Shown here piece after piece: positions 23,297 through 34,137 of a stretch of 64,000 bases of DNA. The stretch spans positions 5,153,485-5,217,484 of the forward strand of contig NC_049909.1 in assembly GCF_001411555.2 (NCBI RefSeq), given 5' to 3'. The translations under genes and the position numbers were made by a program. Each line of letters begins with the position of its first letter. The stretch's first letter is position 1. A model generated the notes under the pieces. The model was given only the letters and a program-made list of their open reading frames with translations, was not told where the DNA came from and made no database searches. This stretch comes from Juglans regia (Eukaryota; Streptophyta; Magnoliopsida; Fagales; Juglandaceae).

Positions 23297-25944
23297 TGTA
23301 ACGACCCGATCTTATATTTAGGAATAAATTACAGATAAAATTCTTTTAATAAGTTAAAGCGAATTATCAGATGATTTTTTTTTTTATTTAGAGTTAAGTC
23401 TCCATTATTATTATTTTATTTTATTTTTAGCTTTTATTCCAAGCACGTGTGTTAGAGTCCAACACTATTCCTACTCTTATTTTTCCACTTCACGATAAAA
23501 CTCCTAACTACCGAAAATTCCTTTTAGCAGCCATGCACGTACGCCTCTCAACTCCAAACCCGTACGTCTCTTCTTCTTCTTCACTAGGGTTTTCTTGGAT
23601 ATATTTATAGAGGCTTTTTGCGTCCACCCGAGCGTCTATCTTCCAGCGTGACATACAGCCTCAAGCCGAAACCAAACTCCAAATTCTATCCACCCTCCTG
23701 TGAACCACGATACCTCACTTTCCCCCTGCTTATAAAACTAACCGAGACCCTCTAGTATTAAGCACCACACAAATCGGCCGAGAAGGAAAACTCACGCACA
23801 CAGAGCACCCGTTGCCGCTTAGTTGCACCGAGAACCACATAGAGTAGCCCAGTTTCGAACACACACGGCAACGTCTCCACGCTACCCAAAATGCGCCGAA
23901 ATCACCACCGACCACCATAGACTACATCGGACCACCCTCAGCCGCCAAGGCACGCCGTAGTAGCCACGGACGCATCTCTGTTTTTGCACGTCCGAAACAG
24001 AGCATGCAGTCACCTCTTCCACGGTAGCCACCGTAAGAGACACCGAACCACCTCTCCCACGGCACAGAAAGTACCGACCAGCCGAACTCCGTCGAGCCCA
24101 CTCCCTTCCGGTAAACCCACGACCGTCGCTAGCCTCCACTCTCTCTCGGTTGTTTTCGGTTTAGCAGAATTCTCTCTCTCTAAACTCTCTCTCTTTCTCT
24201 CACTGCATTGCACCACCATACTCAGTGGAGTCACTTGTTGCGCCGCCGTGACCCTTGTCGCCAGAACCGCCGTCGCAGTGGCCTTCTTCCTCCCTCGGTG
24301 ACCTCCATCGCAGACCCAGCTCTCTCTCTCAAACTCTTTGTTTCTTTCCTTTTCCGTTTAGCAATGTTTCGGGTTCTGAAGGAACCCTTAATTTCGTGAT
24401 GGGACGTTGGGCCCTAGGTCCTTTTGGTGCATACGACGGGCTTATGTTGATGGTTTTATATAGTAGCATTATTATGGGCCAGGTCTTGATTTTTTACAAA
24501 TTTATAATGATGTTTTATTGGACTGGTATTTTTAATTTGGAGTTGGCTTAGTTGTGGGCTGGGCTTGAGATTAATTAGATTTGTGTCATGGTGATAGAGT
24601 TGTATTTTAAGTGGGACATATAAATTCTAGATATACAGAATTGATGTCAATATTATGGAGTCAATGTGATTTTAGAGTTTGAAAGATCAAAGTTAATGAA
24701 AAATATAGATTAAGTTGGAATTTCTAGTTTAATTAAGAGGTATGTCTTTAAGTAGAAATTTACGTAAACTACGTGTCTATCTTATAGGAAATTAGTCGCG
24801 CCCGGAAATATTGGATTAGCGCTACGAGGTAAGTAGCATGATCATATCCTTACGCGTATGTACAGTGAGCTGTTTGTCTTTTTATAAAAGATATTATGCA
24901 TGTATGCCCTTTATTGGAAATCCCTTTTTACGTATCCAAAACATGATAAAATTATGAAAAAGTCATGATTTTATGTGAAAGATTATTCATGAAATTATTT
25001 ATGAAATGCATGATTTTATGTGAAAGATTATTCATAAAATTATTTATGAAATGCATGATTTTATGTGAAGATTATTCATAAAATTATTTATAAAAGAAAA
25101 ATCATGATTTTATGCAATGAAACACGTATCACGACATTTATGAAAGAATGCGATTTCGTTTGAAATCTATGATACGATATGACAAGTATGTATGTGATTT
25201 CTTTTGAAATCTATGAAATGACAAGTATGCAAGTATGATTTGATAAAATATGTAACGGCCTATGTTATGATATGAAAACGGTACCTATGTTATGGGCATA
25301 TTGCATTGCCAGGTCGTACATGCTGGTAGTGCACCCAATATTGTCTTCCTTATGTATGGATTCCACAACCCGCGGCCACGGGCGGAATCGGAATCTTTTT
25401 AGATTCGCTAACCCTAACTCACGGGGGTCAACAGTGGGTAACGGCCTATGATAAGTGAAATGATAAGTTAATGTTCATGCTCATGATTTTTATGCATGTA
25501 TTTATGAATATACACGCTTTTCAAGACACCTTATGTTTATTATGTTTACTGTATGATGTGTTGCTTATTAAGTATTCGACTCATTTTAGTTTGTTTTCAT
25601 GTTTTTAAACCCCCCAGGTGATGACATTTATGAAGATGAGACTGCAGGACAGGACTTGACTCCGGGAGGCAAGGCTGAGGCCTAGACAGATTTTGCTATG
25701 ATTATTTTTATGGTTTAAATAAATTATTTTGATAAGGACATAAGACTTCTGTATTTTTTAATAAATGCTTCCGCAGACTTTATTTTAAATTTTCAGTATT
25801 TATTGAAGTTTGTTATTTTATGGAATTCTTTCGTATCTGGTGCGTTGTTAAAAAGGAAAAGCTTTTTTTTTATATTTAAGTTTAGTAGTAGCACACTGGC
25901 TCCTCGAAAATTCTAAAATGTCTTTTCGGGAACGGGGTGTTACA
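23297..25944 (+). mobile_element. Solo LTR of another Ty3/gypsy family (2648 bp)
   Basis: Ends TGTAACGACCCG and GGGGTGTTACA (TG...CA with inverted termini), 5-bp target duplication GAGCT, and no PBS, PPT or coding domain. It is therefore best read as a solo LTR left by recombination between two LTRs. Inside are TATA-like sites (about 23600 and 23728), a GC-rich segment (23780-24300), a CGAGGTAAGT motif (24826) and 45-bp tandem repeats. Open frames at 23882-24551 have no recognisable domain. A large non-autonomous element is less likely because no internal repeat ends are seen. It is the innermost and latest insertion in this stack. Confidence 0.85.
24963..25120. repeat. About 3.4 tandem copies of a 45-bp unit
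   Basis: Unit CATGATTTTATGTGAAAGATTATTC plus about 20 bp (ending TTATTTATGAAATG) at 24963-25008, 25009-25053 and 25054-25100, with a partial fourth to about 25120. The second and third copies each differ slightly from the first. Placed just downstream of the GGTAAGT motif of the solo LTR. Confidence 0.85.
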
Positions 25945-26832
25945 GAGCTCCTCTGGTTACTCGGGAGCGGAATAAACTGAGTAACGTCCCCTGGATTGTC
26001 GCTGGGCGACAATGGGATCGGACGAGAGATTCGTGCCGACTCCGTGGTCCTTCTGCTGGCGGGGACTAGAGGATGCTTGGTTACGTACGCGCTGGGCGCG
26101 GAACTGGGCATCGCTCGTTGTGTAGTGGATGTTTCCCACTAACGTGTTGGGCGCGAAAGTGGGCATCGCTACGAAGCCAGGGTGTGCGGATGACCCATAG
26201 GGGAGATCATGGTGCATACATTAAAAATTGACTATTTTCTGGGAAAATAGCGTGTGTTGGATTTTGTGTAATTCATTTTCTGGGAAAATGTTTTACGGAT
26301 TATTTTTGGGCCAAATGGGATTTTGGCGTGTGTTGGAAAATTAATCATTTTCGGAAAAAATGATATTTTGAGGAAAATGCATATTTTTTCATATGCATAC
26401 ATGTTGGTGGCATTAATGCATTTTTATTCCTGAGGATATTATTTTTTTGGGTTATACTTACCTGCGGTACCATTCTGTGGTAACGCAGATTTTGATGCAG
26501 ATGAGGAGGAGGAGGGTGAGCCTGAGGAGACGGCTCCGCCCGAGGAGTGATCTGGGATCACTAGCTTGTTATTTATTTTACCCTTTTGTATTTTTGGGAC
26601 ATGTGTTAACTTTATTTTGGATGACTGTATAACTGCTTTTAAAACTTTACTGATGTTTAGTTTGTATTTAAATTCTGGTACTTAGATGACTATCCGCTGC
26701 GATATTTTTATTTGTACACCGTTGCATGTACATACACTGGCACTTCGTTGGGATGTGTGACCGTGTTGTCATCATCTTGGCGTCTCGATTCCCGTGTTTT
26801 CTCTACATGGGGGTCGGGGGCGCCACAGTTTA

Positions 26833-27926
26833 TTTCATTTCTCTTTAAAGGATAAAGTGAAGATTTGGTTTAATTCTTTGAGGCCTAATTCTATCTCTAG
26901 TTGGTCTGATATACAACGTGAGTTCTTACAAAAAAAATTTCATTTTCAGAGAACTCAGTATTTACAAGAGTAGATCAGCCAGTTCAATCAGAAATCTGAC
27001 GAGACTTTCCAGGCCAGCTGGGAAAGGTTGAAGGATTTGGTGAACATCTGTCTACATCACGGTTTTGAATCCTGGAGGTTGGTGAATTATTTTTACAGTG
27101 GTCTCACTCCACAATGCAAGCAGTTTGTTCAAACTATGTACAATGGATAATTCTTTTACAAGGAACTTGATGAAGTATTGTCATTTTTTTACTATCTTGC
27201 TGAGACCGCACAACAATAGAACACTTGGACTGACCGAGTTTCATTGACAACACGGCCACTGAGGGCTATTGCTGGTGGGGGGAGATATGAGTTTAAGGAG
27301 GACACTGACGTTCAAGCCCGAATAGCTGCATTGACTACAAGATTAGAGGTCATGGAGATGGAAAAAGTGAAGGTCGTGAAAACAATATAGGCATGCTCTA
27401 TATGCATTGATTTGAACCACAAGACCCAAGATTGCCCGATTATGCCAGTATTTCAGGAGAGTGGCTCTGAGCAGATGCAATCAATGAACTATGTTAACAG
27501 AGTACATAATCAGCCTTTCTCCAACACATATAATCCGGGGTGGAGGAATCACCCAAATTTCTCATGGAGGAATGATCAGCCTGGCCGATCTCCACCACCT
27601 TCTCAGCAGCCATTTCATCAGGCTGCTCCTCAGCCCCAGTATCAGCCATATCAGAGTTCTCAAAGCTATCCTTTTGTGGCACCCCAGGATTTCAGCCTCA
27701 TGCAGCTGCGAAGAAGTCTCTAGATGATAGTATGACACAGATGGCCAATAGATTTCAGCAATTCATGCAGATTCAGGCCACCACAAACAATCAAAACACT
27801 CAGGCCATAAATGACTTGTGGGGCACCATCAATAAAATAAACACAACATTGAGCACTCAAGAGAAAGGAAAATTTCCAGCACAACTAGAGCCTAATCCTC
27901 AAGTATACTAGCAACAACAACAACAA
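26833..27926 (+). pseudogene. Element B gag, 3' part
   Basis: Continues the gag interrupted at 14851: SLKDKVKIWFNSLRP, FQASWERLKDLVNICLHHGF, LVNYFYSGLTPQCKQFVQTM, GGGRYEF, then FSNTYNPGWRNHPNFSWRN and a Gln/Pro-rich part. In-frame stops: TAG 26971, TAA near 27148, TAG 27217, TAG 27388, TAG 27909; a one-base deletion near 27685 shifts the frame. The zinc-knuckle area keeps only C-x2-C (CSIC). Several TAGs stand where relatives have Gln. Not functional as it stands. Confidence 0.85.
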
Positions 27927-29201
27927 GTGCATAATGTCTCAGGAGAGGTTTTTGAGACAGTGAAGGTCGTTCTTACTTTGAGAACTGGAAAGGAAGTTCC
28001 TCATCCAGAGATGATTATGAACACACAGGCAGTTGCTCCTACACCTGAAGATGTAACAGATACTAATGAAGCTAAAAAAGAACTAGAGGTAGTGAGACCA
28101 GAGTCGAAGAAGCCTGTGAGTGTAGATTTCAAAGCTAGTAGGGGGTATCAACCTGTGGTTCCCTATCCTCAGAGATTGGCAGCTTTCCAAAAGAATAAAT
28201 ACCACACTGAGATTCAGGAGATTTTCAAGCAAGTAAAGATAAATATTCCACTTTTGGATGCCATACAACAAGTGCCTTCGTATGTAAAATTTTTGAAGGA
28301 TTTGTGCACAGTGAAGAGGAAGCTGAATGTAAAGAAGAAAGCATTCATAACGGAGCAAGTCAGTGCATTCATATTGAGCAAGACTCCTCAGAAGTTTGGA
28401 GATCCAAGCTCTCCCCACATTTCCATTATGATTGGTGAGTCACACATTGGGAAAGCTCTACTTGATTTGGGGAGTAGTGTGAACTTGCTACCATTCTCAG
28501 TGTATGAGCAGCTGGGATTAGGTGAGTTAAAAAAGACCTCTATCAAGCTACAGTTAGCTGACAGATCAATCAAGGTGCCAAGGGGTATTGTTGAGAATGT
28601 GTTGGTCCAGGTGGACAAATTTTACTACCTAGTGGATTTTGTAGTTCTTGATATGCAGCAGCCAACCACTACTATTTACCAAGCGCCTGTCATCCTTGGG
28701 TGCCCATTCCTTGCTACCTCCAATGCACTGATAAATAGTCGAAGTGGAGTACTGAAACTCACATTCGGGAATATGACATTGGAAATGAATGTTTTCAATA
28801 CTTGCAAGATGCCTGGTGATTGCGACGAGTCAGAGGTGCATGCTGTTGAAGTGATTTTAGAGCTTGAAGAAATAAAGAGAGAGGCCTACGACAATTCCTG
28901 CTTGGCGAATGAGCGAATGAAGGCCTTGCATGACAAGAAGATCCATGACAAACATCTTTTCCCTGATCAGAGAGTGCTTCTCTATAATTCAAGACTGCAT
29001 CTTTTTCCCAGGAAGCCGAAATCTCTATGGAAGGGGTTGTACATTGTAAAAGAGGTTCATCCTCACGGCGCGGTAGACATTGTCAATCTGAAAAATGGTA
29101 ATTTCTTCACTGTCAACGGACAACGTCTAAAGCTGTTTCTGAAGGTCTTTGATCCACAAGAAGAGATCTCGCTAGTGCAAGGTTCCAGAGAAGTGTTTTG
29201 A
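27927..29201 (+). CDS. Element B protease fused in frame to the integrase C-terminal tail
   Basis: An open frame of 424 codons (GTG at 27927; the true frame continues from gag across a TAG). The first part is the Athila-type protease region: IPLLDAIQQVPSYVKFLKDL, active-site LLDLGSSVNLLP (intact Gly, unlike A), VQVDKFYYLVDFVVLD, PVILGCPFLATSNALIN. After about residue 310 it passes directly into LELEEIKREAYDN, which in A lies near the end of the integrase, and ends with the integrase tail (VNGQRLKLFLKVFD). About 2.7 kb corresponding to RT, RNase H and the DDE core of A is missing, with no frame loss. It may yield an active protease; integrase function is impossible. Confidence 0.85.
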   Translation: MHNVSGEVFETVKVVLTLRTGKEVPHPEMIMNTQAVAPTPEDVTDTNEAKKELEVVRPESKKPVSVDFKASRGYQPVVPYPQRLAAFQKNKYHTEIQEIFKQVKINIPLLDAIQQVPSYVKFLKDLCTVKRKLNVKKKAFITEQVSAFILSKTPQKFGDPSSPHISIMIGESHIGKALLDLGSSVNLLPFSVYEQLGLGELKKTSIKLQLADRSIKVPRGIVENVLVQVDKFYYLVDFVVLDMQQPTTTIYQAPVILGCPFLATSNALINSRSGVLKLTFGNMTLEMNVFNTCKMPGDCDESEVHAVEVILELEEIKREAYDNSCLANERMKALHDKKIHDKHLFPDQRVLLYNSRLHLFPRKPKSLWKGLYIVKEVHPHGAVDIVNLKNGNFFTVNGQRLKLFLKVFDPQEEISLVQGSREVF

Positions 29202-30297
29202 TCTTTTCACCCTTTACAGCTTTCTTTACTTGCATTTTATTTGTTTTTATTTGTTGTTTTGCTTTAATTTTATATTTCATGTTGTTTTTGTTTTTTGTTA
29301 TTTTGCTTGATTATTCCTGTGCAGTTTGTTTTCTTTCGTTCGATTCATTGAGGACCATTTCTCTCACTAGTTGGGGGTAGCGTGTGTGCACAGACTTAAA
29401 ACCAAAAAAAAATTGCATTAATGTGATGTGCATTGATACACATATGATTGACACATACTCTATTTCTAGTATTTTGTGAAATCTGAGCATCTTGGTAGAG
29501 TAGTTGAGCAGAATCGTTTTGTGAAAATTTATTTTCAAGCCTAAGCATAGAGCATTATTTTTATGAATCATATTTTGTTAATGTGTGGTTTGAAACACCG
29601 GGATGCTATACTCATTGAGATGAGACTTGGTGAGATTTTTGTAGAACGAAGGGGGTAAATTTTGAAGGACATTTTGCACATGCTTACACTTGTAGTGTTC
29701 CTTAGTTACTGTTCACTGATTTAACACAGGAGAAGTAAACTGCAGGACTACCGAGCCATGTTTCAGAAAAAAAAAAAAAAAAAAAAGGACAAGAAAAAAA
29801 AAGAAAGAGATTTGAAAAGAATAGAAAAAAAAAGGGGGGGGGTAAAGGCAGCTTAATGAACTTCCCTAAGTAAAAGGCTAGAAAAGGTTACCCAAGACTT
29901 TGGGGGTTGAGTGTTCAACCTTTAAAAACAAAGCTGGCATGAAAACTGCTAGTCCATTGGGCTTTGAGGTAGTTAGAATCAACAATGATTAATCTTAAGG
30001 TTGAGAAATCCTATGACAAATCATGAGTAGTAATGAGGAACACAAAACCAGTTTAGCTCCACACACACATTTGAGTTCTGAGACATTTGCCTCAATTCCA
30101 TGTGAAAAAATGTTGAGATAGTCTTGGTGGATATAGCCCCTGGAGTTGAGTAGTAACGTGTCACTTTTGTAAGAATTCAGAATTGTGTTTGATTGTTTCT
30201 GTTTGGATTTCGATCTTTATGCAATATTCATCTCAATTAATTTTCACTATTTTTCTCAAGGATTAGCAAAACGCTACTTGAGGGGTGTGATTGAGCT
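29202..30297 (+). mobile_element. Element B 3' non-coding region and polypurine tract
   Basis: T-rich start, the Athila phrase CATTGAGGACCATTT with TAGTTGGGGGT (29350-29380), a 20-A run at 29767-29786, A/G-rich stretches to 29850, then CTTGAGGGGTG as PPT directly before the 3' LTR at 30298. No gene seen; open frames at 29198-29571 and 30185-30385 have no recognisable content. Confidence 0.75.
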
Positions 30298-31718
30298 GAG
30301 TTATTACATATTTTATACATTTAGAACCAATATATTTTATTTATTTCATTACATTATTATTGGTCTTAGATGGAGAAATGGTTAAGATGAATAAATCTGA
30401 CTTGTGATTTAAATTGGTTAATAGCATGATTGATGCTTAATTTTATAACTTGTGATTTAATTGGTTAATGTTATTTCACATGCACAACATATTTTTGATA
30501 TTCTATTCTTCCTTTTTATTTTATTTATTTTCTAATTTTTATGTATTTATTTTTTATATAGGACAAGAAATGTAAAACCAAGAAAATAGAAAAGTCAAAA
30601 AGGTTTTTTCTGGCTTCTCTAGAGCCACACATGCACATGGGACCAAGCTATTTTGGGGTTTTGAGGAAAAGTTGAGTTTTAGCATGTGGGGGCATTTTGG
30701 AGTTAGACGGCTGCACAGTTTGGCATTTTGAAAAGTAAAACTCAAGAGACTTTTTATGCATGTGGGCCTTTTGGCTTTAGGAACGGAACGCCGCACAAAA
30801 AGAAAAAAAAAGAAAAGAAAAAAGGAAGGGCTTTTGGCGTAAGAGGCACGAGTTTTATTATTGGGGATTTTTCGTTTGGAGGCTAGGGACGGAACAACAT
30901 ATTTCTTTTTTTCGAGACGCACACAGCGTCGTTAAAGAACCTTGAAGGGTCCACTGCCGCTGCCCAGCCTCTTTCACTGCTTTTCATCTTCATCTTCATT
31001 TATTTAGCTTGCTCTTTTCACTCTCTACTATTTATTTAATTTTAGTTTAAAATTTGTGATGTATTTTTGAAATATTTGGCTTAAACTTTTGGGCATTTTA
31101 TTTGCTGTTTATTTACTTGGTGTTATTTATTTTTCTACCTTCTTTAATCTTTCATTTAACAGTGATAACAATTGCTATGGATTGATATTGAGAATTTGTG
31201 ATTTGAATACAAGGATAAACTCTAGAATTTTGATTTTGGGGCTTTTCAATTCTCAGTTCGTATTTTGTCAATTACTTTCTAATCTAGTTTAGTTCTTAGC
31301 TTAGTTTTATTAATCTCTTAGTTCCATTGCATACTAGATTAATTAAAGCTTAATTATGACTTAAATAATTTCAGTTTTATTACTTAATTTTCAGATTAAT
31401 TAAGATTGTTTAGTTTAGTTGATTCCTTGATTGTTAATTTCAATTTGTAAGTCTTTTACATTTCATTTCGACACTCAAAAATTCAAAAATATGAATCTAG
31501 TTCATGACTAGTGCCCTTTTCATTCTCGTTGCACTCTTCCATTCATTGCACATACTACTACTTTTATTTTCTCTTTATGAATATTTTCACCATTTTAAAC
31601 GAGTTTAATTTTAAGTAACTTTCCCTGAGGAGACGATCTAGGAATTTAGTCCTAATTATTACGCGACATCCTCCTGCACTTGGGATAGCCTTTGTGCTGC
31701 TCATTTTTGAGTAAGTTA
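30298..31718 (+). repeat. Element B 3' LTR (first assembled copy)
   Basis: Matches 12893-14303; starts TGATTGAGCTGAG and ends GTAAGTTA (one change from the GTCA end of the other copies). A 122-codon reverse-strand frame (30554-30922) is open here but broken in the 5' LTR, and is not considered a gene. Confidence 0.87.
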
Positions 31719-32339
31719 GAGGGGTATTTGAAGTTCCATCTACAATTCTTAAAAAAATAAAAAAAAACGAGAACAATCCCAAGGTGAACAATGCTGGTGC
31801 TAGGATGAAACACTTCTTAGGTATGACTAGAAGAGAATTGTCTGAATCATGAGTTCATAGATCCACAAGAATTTTGATTGGCTCTGTTGTGAAGATCATA
31901 TAACAAAGTCACACTTGAACAAAAGGAAATAGTGAACACTTTGCTCACTTCCAAACTGTTTCATTTGCAAACTAAGACATATGAGAAGTCACATTCTTCT
32001 ACTAGGGTTACAAAAAGTGCAGTTGGGCATACCTTAATGAACCACATCTTAATGGTTTATAAAATGAAAAAAACAAAAAGCGAGAAAGGGACAAAGTAGA
32101 GATCTCAATGTTTTTGTAAAAGGCTGCCTATCACCGGGACTTTAATCAAAGAAAGAAATAAAAAATAAAAAAATAAAGAAGCCTTTCAAAGTGTGATAGC
32201 GTAAAAGCCAACAAATCAGTGGTTTTGAATTAAGGACAAGGGTCATTCTTTAAGATAGTTGTTACTGTGAAATAACCTGGAAGAAGATGGTGTGCAACTC
32301 TAATGGCCTAGGAGCAACACTGATCACAGTTTGGAATGT
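31719..32339 (+). mobile_element. Athila A 3' region, duplicate (left of the gap)
   Basis: Same sequence as 37957-38586: continues the A element after B. A short stretch (31755-31850) reads like an integrase tail (ARMKHFLG), the rest is A/G-rich non-coding DNA typical of Athila 3' regions. No gene. Confidence 0.7.
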
Positions 32340-32987
32340 TGATTACGCCCAAACTAGTACGTGGTGTTATAGTATAGTTCAGGGTGTCGATCCACAAAGA
32401 GTCGGAAGAAAGACAACAAGACGCAAGCTTAAAAGAAAAGATCAAATTACAATATGACAAGAATCTGAAAATTCTACCTAAAGCACGTAATTAAAATAAG
32501 ATTAGGGCATGGATAAGAAGGGAAGTAAAGCTTTGGGCTTCTATCAACCGGATCTAATACTATAACTTTTTCAATCCAAACAGTATACACAATTAAAAAT
32601 TATAGCACCAAATTCCTAATTGGAAGATATGACATTATATGCATCTACTTTCTCAAATTTAATTCTAGAATCTATTCTTCATTTACAAAGCACAATTTTC
32701 ATATATAAAAATGAATATCAGATCTAAAGAAGACCCTATGTTCATAAACAATAGTGCAGCAGAAGATCACATCAATGGTATAAAAAGCTTGTTTAAGTCA
32801 CAATCATATATTCATAATCCTATAATAGCTCAACAAAATCAAACCATAGCAAGATTTAATATAGTTGTCTCAAACTTATAATATCCCAAAAAAATGGAGA
32901 ATTGAATCCTAGAATCTTAAACAATAAAGCTTAACATATGAATTGAAATAAAGTCAAAATATTTTCACTAATCAATTTCCACCCTAA
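32340..32987 (-). repeat. Element C LTR, truncated duplicate at the contig end
   Basis: Matches 38587-39234 and stops at the gap. TGATTACG marks the LTR edge at 32340. Confidence 0.85.
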
Positions 32988-33087
32988 NNNNNNNNNNNNN
33001 NNNNNNNNNNNNNNNNNNNNNNNNNNNNNNNNNNNNNNNNNNNNNNNNNNNNNNNNNNNNNNNNNNNNNNNNNNNNNNNNNNNNNNN
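32988..33087. other. Assembly gap, exactly 100 N
   Basis: One hundred Ns, the usual filler for a scaffold join of unknown size. The first base after the gap corresponds to 26877 and the last base before it to 39234, so both sides overlap end to end. Confidence 0.99.
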
Positions 33088-34137
33088 TTTGAGGCCTAAT
33101 TCTATCTCTAGTTGGTCTGATATACAACGTGAGTTCTTACAAAATAAATTTCATTTTCAGAGAACTCAGTATTTACAAGAGTAGATCAGCCAGTTCAATC
33201 AGAAATCTGACGAGACTTTCCAGGCCAGCTGGGAAAGGTTGAAGGATTTGGTGAACATCTGTCTACATCACGGTTTTGAATCCTGGAGGTTGGTGAATTA
33301 TTTTTACAGTGGTCTCACTCCACAATGCAAGCAGTTTGTTCAAACTATGTGCAATGGAGAATTCTTTTACAAGGAACTTGATAAAGTATTGTCATTTTTT
33401 TACTATCTTGCTGAGACCGCACAACAATAGAACACTTGGACTGACCGAGTTTCATTGACAACACGACCACTGAGGACTATTGCTGGTGGGGGGAGATATG
33501 AGTTTAAGGAGGACACTGACGTTCAAGCCCGAATAGCTGCATTGACTACAAGATTAGAGGTCATGGAGATGGAAAAAGTGAAGGCCGTGAAAACAATATA
33601 GGCATGCTCTATATGCATTGATTTGAACCACAAGACCCAAGATTGCCCGATTATGCCAGTATTTCAGGAGAGTGGCTCTGAGCAGATGCAATCAATGAAC
33701 TATGTTAACAGAGTACATAATCAGCCTTTCTCCAACACATATAATCCGGGGTGGAGGAATCACCCAAATTTCTCATGGAGGAATGATCAGCCTGGCCGGT
33801 CTCCACCACCTTCTCAGCAGCCATTTCATCAGGCTGCTCCTCAGCCCCAGTATCAGCCATATCAGAGTTCTCAAAGCTATCCTTTTGTGGCACCCCAGGA
33901 TTTCAGCCTCATGCAGCTGCGAAGAAGTCTCTAGATGATAGTATGACACAGATGGCCAATACATTTCAGCAATTCATGCAGATTCAGGCCACTACAAACA
34001 ATCAAAACACTCAGGCCATAAATGACTTGTGGGGCACCATCAATAAAATAAACACAACATTGAGCACTCAAGAGAAAGGAAAATTTCCAGCACAACTAGA
34101 GTCTAATCCTCAAGTATACTAGCAACAACAACAACAA
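33088..34137 (+). pseudogene. Element B gag, 3' part (second assembled copy)
   Basis: Near-identical to 26877-27926, sharing the TAG stops (33182 and the later ones) and the one-base deletion. It lacks the TAA of the first copy: MCNGEFFYKEL is intact, so frame 33239-33430 is longer. Begins abruptly after the gap, without the gag start. Confidence 0.85.

Larger units (their letters stand above)
14851..26827 (+). mobile_element. Tekay-type chromovirus (Ty3/gypsy), nearly complete
   Basis: LTRs 14851-17056 and 21970-26827 (the latter holding a solo LTR) both start TGTAACACCCCG and end CGCCACA. The perfect target duplication GTTTA is at 14846-14850 and 26828-26832. The PBS matches initiator tRNA-Met, the PPT is at 21957-21969, gag is at 17331-18391 and pol is one open frame to 21858, ending in a chromodomain. 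After removing the solo LTR, the LTRs are 2206 and 2205 bp and differ at roughly 35-40 positions by eye (under 2%), so this is among the younger insertions. Gag has one frameshift, so this copy is probably not autonomous. Confidence 0.93.
21970..26827 (+). repeat. Tekay 3' LTR, interrupted by a solo LTR
   Basis: Parts 21970-23296 and 25945-26827 together match the 5' LTR. The interrupting 2648-bp insert is flanked by GAGCT on both sides (23292-23296 and 25945-25949); the intact 5' LTR has GAGCT once at this place. Confidence 0.93.
12893..31718 (+). mobile_element. Athila-type non-autonomous element B (interrupted by Tekay)
   Basis: 5' LTR 12893-14303, tRNA-Asp PBS 14310, gag split by the Tekay element (14473-14850 and 26833 on), protease fused to an integrase tail (27927-29201), 3' non-coding region and 3' LTR 30298-31718. 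It lacks RT, RNase H and the integrase core. GGGGG stands before the 5' LTR (12888-12892) and after the 3' LTR in the second assembled copy (37957-37961), the expected 5-bp target duplication. Its 3' half is present twice in the assembly (see the gap at 32988); the second copy ends at 37956. Confidence 0.85.

Noticed and set aside
23882..24551. Possible host gene in the GC-rich segment within the solo LTR
   Set aside because: Overlapping frames on both strands, no domain, and the segment lies between precise LTR ends with a target duplication.
30554..30922. 122-codon reverse-strand frame inside the element B LTR (also 36791-37159)
   Set aside because: The same frame is broken in the 5' LTR (13159-13584), it has no recognisable motif and the two open copies are probably one locus assembled twice.
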